Positions 61,315-64,000 of a stretch of 64,000 nt of DNA are shown here, piece after piece. The notes beneath the pieces are model-generated. The model was not told the origin of the DNA, made no database searches, and was given only the letters and a program-made list of their open reading frames with translations. Source of the DNA: Paenibacillus sp. 1781tsa1. Its GTDB lineage: Bacteria > Bacillota > Bacilli > Paenibacillales > Paenibacillaceae. The first letter of the stretch is position 1. Each line of letters starts with the position of its first letter. A program made the translations under genes and the position numbers. The stretch spans positions 434,001 through 498,000 of the forward strand of contig NZ_JAMYWY010000001.1 in assembly GCF_024159265.1 (NCBI RefSeq), written 5' to 3'.

Positions 61315-61731
61315 ATGAACCAGACTGAATTGGAACAAAACATTGTAAAAGCTTTGGAAAACAACCCTTTTTGCAGCTTCTCGACTGTGGAGAATGGTAA
61401 ACCGAAATCCCGCTATATGGCGCTTTTCAACGATGGACTGAACATTCATCTGGCAACGAACCGTCGTACACACAAAGTAGAGGAACTGGAGAATAATCCG
61501 AATGTTAGCCTGCTGCTTGGTTATGAGGCTGGTGGTTCCAAAGAAGTCGTTGAGATTGAAGGAACCTGTGAAGTGACCAAGAACGAAGGTTTGCGTGAGC
61601 AAGTATGGAACGACGAACTGAAGGCGTGGTTCGATGGACCTAATGATCCGAACTATGTCATTCTGGACATCACCCCGACTCGTATTGAATATACAGGAAA
61701 AGATCATGAACATCATGTGTGGGAACAATAA
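61315..61731 (+). CDS. Pyridoxamine 5'-phosphate oxidase-fold protein
   Basis: This 138-residue split-barrel flavin-binding protein has NPFCSFSTVENGKPKSRYMALFNDGLNIHLATNRRTHKVEELENNPNVSLLLGYE, characteristic of the general-stress-protein-26-like PNPOx group. GTCEVTKNEGLREQVWNDELKAWFDGPNDPNYVILDITPTRIEY follows. It probably binds FMN or F420-like cofactor for redox protection and is unlikely to be true PdxH. AAAGGAG precedes the start. A long gene-free region with repeats lies upstream. Confidence 0.92.
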   Translation: MNQTELEQNIVKALENNPFCSFSTVENGKPKSRYMALFNDGLNIHLATNRRTHKVEELENNPNVSLLLGYEAGGSKEVVEIEGTCEVTKNEGLREQVWNDELKAWFDGPNDPNYVILDITPTRIEYTGKDHEHHVWEQ

Positions 61732-61796
61732 TCCAAATATGAACATAACCTCTGCAAAATAGCGTCCTTATGCGGAATACGCGCAGAGTTCAATCC

Positions 61797-61830
61797 AACC
61801 GTGAAAGCCTTTAAGGTTTCACGGTTTTTG
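61797..61830 (+). terminator. Terminator after the PNPOx-like gene
   Basis: AACCGTGAAA (61797-61806) pairs exactly with TTTCACGGTT (61817-61826), followed by TTTT. The rest of the gap 61831-62208 is AT-rich and shows no gene. Confidence 0.85.
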
Positions 61831-62208
61831 GTATGAATGAATAACGATGAATTGGATATACATGTAAGACACATGTAATATACGTATTTTAAAGATAATA
61901 AGTACGATATACCTACTAAAATGTTGAAAATAATGTCGAAATCACGCATGATAATGTAAACTGGCCTAGGTATGTGCGGGTAATGTAAAAAAATAATGCT
62001 TTTCAATGGCTGAACATTGCGTTATGATTTGGAATGTAAACGACAAGCACAGACATAAATAGATGTTCATGTGAGATAAACTTACCTGAAATTCCGATGC
62101 ATGTCATCAGAGCGTCAGTACGCACAACCCATGAGATCTATCTTTTTTCTGCGCTCTTCGTTTGCCCAATAATGCATGATTCAATGTACATAACCGGGAG
62201 GGGTTATT

Positions 62209-64000
62209 TTGAAAACGAGTAAAAAAGTATTATCAAGCCTGACTGCCGCTTTGGTTGCATTAAACGTGCTTGCGGTGTTTCCGGTACCTGTATCGGCTGC
62301 GGATGCTGCCAAAGTTAAACTGCGGATCATGGAGACAACAGACATTCATGACAATCTGATTAACTACGACTATTATTCCGACAAAGAGACAGACCAGTAT
62401 GGCCTTGCCAAAACAGCTACACTGATTAAGAAAGCACGTGATGAAGCCAAGAACAGCTTGCTGTTCGACAATGGTGATCTGATTCAGGGTAACCCGCTGG
62501 GAGACTATGTGGCGAAGATTGATCCACTGAAAAAGGGTGAGACTCACCCTGTATATAAAGCGATGAATCTGCTCGATTATGATGCAGGTAACATCGGTAA
62601 CCATGAGTTCAACTATGGTTTGGACTTCCTGGACATGACGCTGGAGGGAGCGAACTTCCCTTACATTAATGCCAATGTCTATGTAGACGATGGTGATGAT
62701 GATGAGACGAATGACAAGAATTACTTCACACCGTATGAGATTTTGGATAAAAAAGTAACGGACGAGACTGGCAAAGAACATACGATCAAAGTGGGTGTGA
62801 TCGGGTTTGTACCGCCACAAGTTATGCAGTGGGACAGCGCTAACCTTGAAGGCAAAGTCATCGCCAAGGATATTATTGCTACCGCGAAAAAATTCATTCC
62901 AAAAATGAAGGCTGAAGGTGCCGACATTATTGTAGCCATTCCTCACTCCGGATTTGAAGATATCCCTCAAACGGATCTGATGGAGAACTCCGTATTGTAC
63001 CTGAGTCAGGTAGAAGGCATTAATGCCATTTTGTTTGGACATGCTCACAAAGTATTCCCAAGTGCTGATTTTGTAGGCAAAAAAGGGGTAGACCTTGAGA
63101 AAGGTACAATCAATGGTGTTCCTGCTGTAGAGCCAGGTTTCTGGGGTGATCATCTGGGTATTATTGATCTGGATCTGGAGCTGGTTGATGGCAAATGGAA
63201 AGTGGTCGATTCCAAAACGGAAGCACGCCCAATCTATGACACTGCCAACAAAAAGCCACTGGTAGATGCGGATCAGGACATCATTGATGCGGTTCATGAA
63301 GAGCATGAAGGTACATTGGAGTATGTTCGTGGTCCGGTGGGCGAAACGACTGCGCCTATCAACAGCTTCTTCGCTCTGGTTCAGGATGATCCATCCATTC
63401 AGATCGTAACGAATGCACAGAAATGGTATGTCGAAAAACATATGCAAGGTACGGAATACGAGAAAATCCCTGTATTGTCCGCAGGTGCACCATTCAAAGC
63501 CGGTGGACGTTCAGGCGCTTCGTACTACACGAATATTCCTAAAGGCACCATTGCGATCAAAAACGTTGCTGACCTGTACGTATATCCAAATACGGTACAT
63601 GCTGTAATGGTTAACGGCGCAGAACTGAAAGAATGGCTGGAATGGTCTGCAGGCCAGTTCAACCAGATTGACCCGGCCAAAGGTGGACAACAACAACTGA
63701 TCAATAATGACTTCCCAACGTACAACTTCGATGTTATCGATGGGGTAACGTATCAGATTGATGTGACCCAACCAGCCAAATACGATAGCAAAGCTACGAT
63801 CGTTAATGCATCCGCAAGCCGGATCAAGGACCTGAGCTTTAACGGGAAACCGATTGACCCAGCGCAAAAATTCATTGTAGCGACAAATAACTACCGTGCT
63901 TCTTCATCCAAACTGGCTAACCCGGACGGCAAACGGATCGTTCTGGCTGCACCGGATGAGAACCGTCAAGTGATCATCGACTACATCCGTGAAAATAAAA
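62209..64000 (+). CDS. Secreted 2',3'-cyclic-nucleotide phosphodiesterase/5'-nucleotidase, 5' part
   Basis: A TTG at 62209 with GGGAGGGG upstream opens a frame running off the right edge (about 597 residues present). The signal peptide (about 1-33) ends near PVSAADAA. The calcineurin-like metallophosphoesterase domain follows, with LRIMETTDIHDNL, LLFDNGDLIQGNPLG, GNIGNHEFNYG and LFGHAHKV as the metal-binding motifs. Then comes the 5'-nucleotidase C-terminal domain (PVLSAGAPFKAGGRSG). It would dephosphorylate extracellular nucleotides, feeding nucleosides to importers such as the one at 24-29 kb. The C-terminus, possibly with SLH or anchor domains, is outside the window. Confidence 0.93.
   Translation, partial: MKTSKKVLSSLTAALVALNVLAVFPVPVSAADAAKVKLRIMETTDIHDNLINYDYYSDKETDQYGLAKTATLIKKARDEAKNSLLFDNGDLIQGNPLGDYVAKIDPLKKGETHPVYKAMNLLDYDAGNIGNHEFNYGLDFLDMTLEGANFPYINANVYVDDGDDDETNDKNYFTPYEILDKKVTDETGKEHTIKVGVIGFVPPQVMQWDSANLEGKVIAKDIIATAKKFIPKMKAEGADIIVAIPHSGFEDIPQTDLMENSVLYLSQVEGINAILFGHAHKVFPSADFVGKKGVDLEKGTINGVPAVEPGFWGDHLGIIDLDLELVDGKWKVVDSKTEARPIYDTANKKPLVDADQDIIDAVHEEHEGTLEYVRGPVGETTAPINSFFALVQDDPSIQIVTNAQKWYVEKHMQGTEYEKIPVLSAGAPFKAGGRSGASYYTNIPKGTIAIKNVADLYVYPNTVHAVMVNGAELKEWLEWSAGQFNQIDPAKGGQQQLINNDFPTYNFDVIDGVTYQIDVTQPAKYDSKATIVNASASRIKDLSFNGKPIDPAQKFIVATNNYRASSSKLANPDGKRIVLAAPDENRQVIIDYIRENK

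Noticed and set aside
62260..63447. A 395-codon minus-strand frame
   Set aside because: It is antisense to the secreted nucleotidase, which has a signal peptide and all metal motifs on the plus strand.
1..64000. CRISPR array, tRNA, rRNA, transposase or prophage genes
   Set aside because: I looked for regularly spaced direct repeats, cloverleaf-like sequences with CCA ends, rRNA-like conserved blocks and DDE or integrase motifs and saw none. The repeats found are dispersed rather than arrayed.

Overview
The window looks like a chromosomal segment of a Paenibacillus-type Firmicute. The evidence is strong AGGAGG-type ribosome binding sites, frequent TTG/GTG starts, a T-box leader, a THI-box (TPP) riboswitch, CsoR-type copper control, sigma-A-like promoters (TTGACA-17-TATAAT class), U-tract hairpin terminators and protein families typical of Paenibacillus and Bacillus. 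I see no rRNA, tRNA, CRISPR array, transposase or phage gene. Most of the DNA is of moderate GC; about 30.9-33.4 kb is clearly AT-rich.

Layout. 0-7.3 kb: tail of an FAD-dependent oxidoreductase, a dispersed repeat, a complete polar amino-acid ABC operon (ATPase, binding lipoprotein, two permeases; minus strand), a GH28 pectinase-like enzyme and an AraC regulator, the last two separated by a long hairpin. 7.5-12.1 kb: DUF985 cupin, ECF sigma/anti-sigma pair, aldo/keto reductase, DUF445 protein. 12.4-14.4 kb: lipoprotein, lipase-like protein with a C-terminal helical module, and a small WXG protein, which together resemble a type VII secretion lipase toxin with its immunity lipoprotein and partner. 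14.5-19.2 kb: copper genes ycnI and copC-copD (ycnJ), then a NarL-type two-component pair. 19.5-24.2 kb: small proteins, a GGDEF/HD-GYP protein, a DUF5317 protein and a secreted protein. 24.4-30.7 kb: a nucleoside ABC transporter of the BMP family, a sulfite-oxidase-like enzyme and a nucleoside phosphorylase. 31-33.4 kb: the AT-rich island with two orphan genes and a ribbon-helix-helix regulator facing a small gene across paired operators. 34.3-37.8 kb: csoR, copZ and copA with two matching CsoR-type operators. 38-40.8 kb: ABC-2 type permease, TetR regulator and nitroreductase. 40.9-45.5 kb: TatD hydrolase and a TPP-riboswitch-controlled thiamine-precursor ABC operon. 45.6-51 kb: PLD-family enzyme, DUF2798 protein, MFS transporter and a T-box-controlled, atypical seryl-tRNA synthetase. 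51-52 kb: nucleotidyltransferase with a small partner. 52-57.6 kb: a BIG2-repeat protein and small housekeeping-like genes. 57.6-60.1 kb: pxpBCA (5-oxoprolinase). 60.2 kb to end: NUDIX hydrolase, a repeat cluster, a flavin-nucleotide-binding protein and the 5' part of a secreted nucleotidase.

The most interesting signals are (1) the reverse-domain lipase/WXG/lipoprotein module at 12.4-14.4 kb; (2) two families of dispersed non-coding repeats: one with four TAACGAA-type boxes at exactly matching 50/84/51-base spacing in two distant copies, the other about 155 bp long, present in four copies, always in the sense of the flanking genes and three times inside an apparent operon; (3) the ribbon-helix-helix gene with two AGTGAYGTCACT operators on a near-consensus promoter; and (4) a nucleotidyltransferase/small-protein pair resembling toxin-antitoxin organisation.
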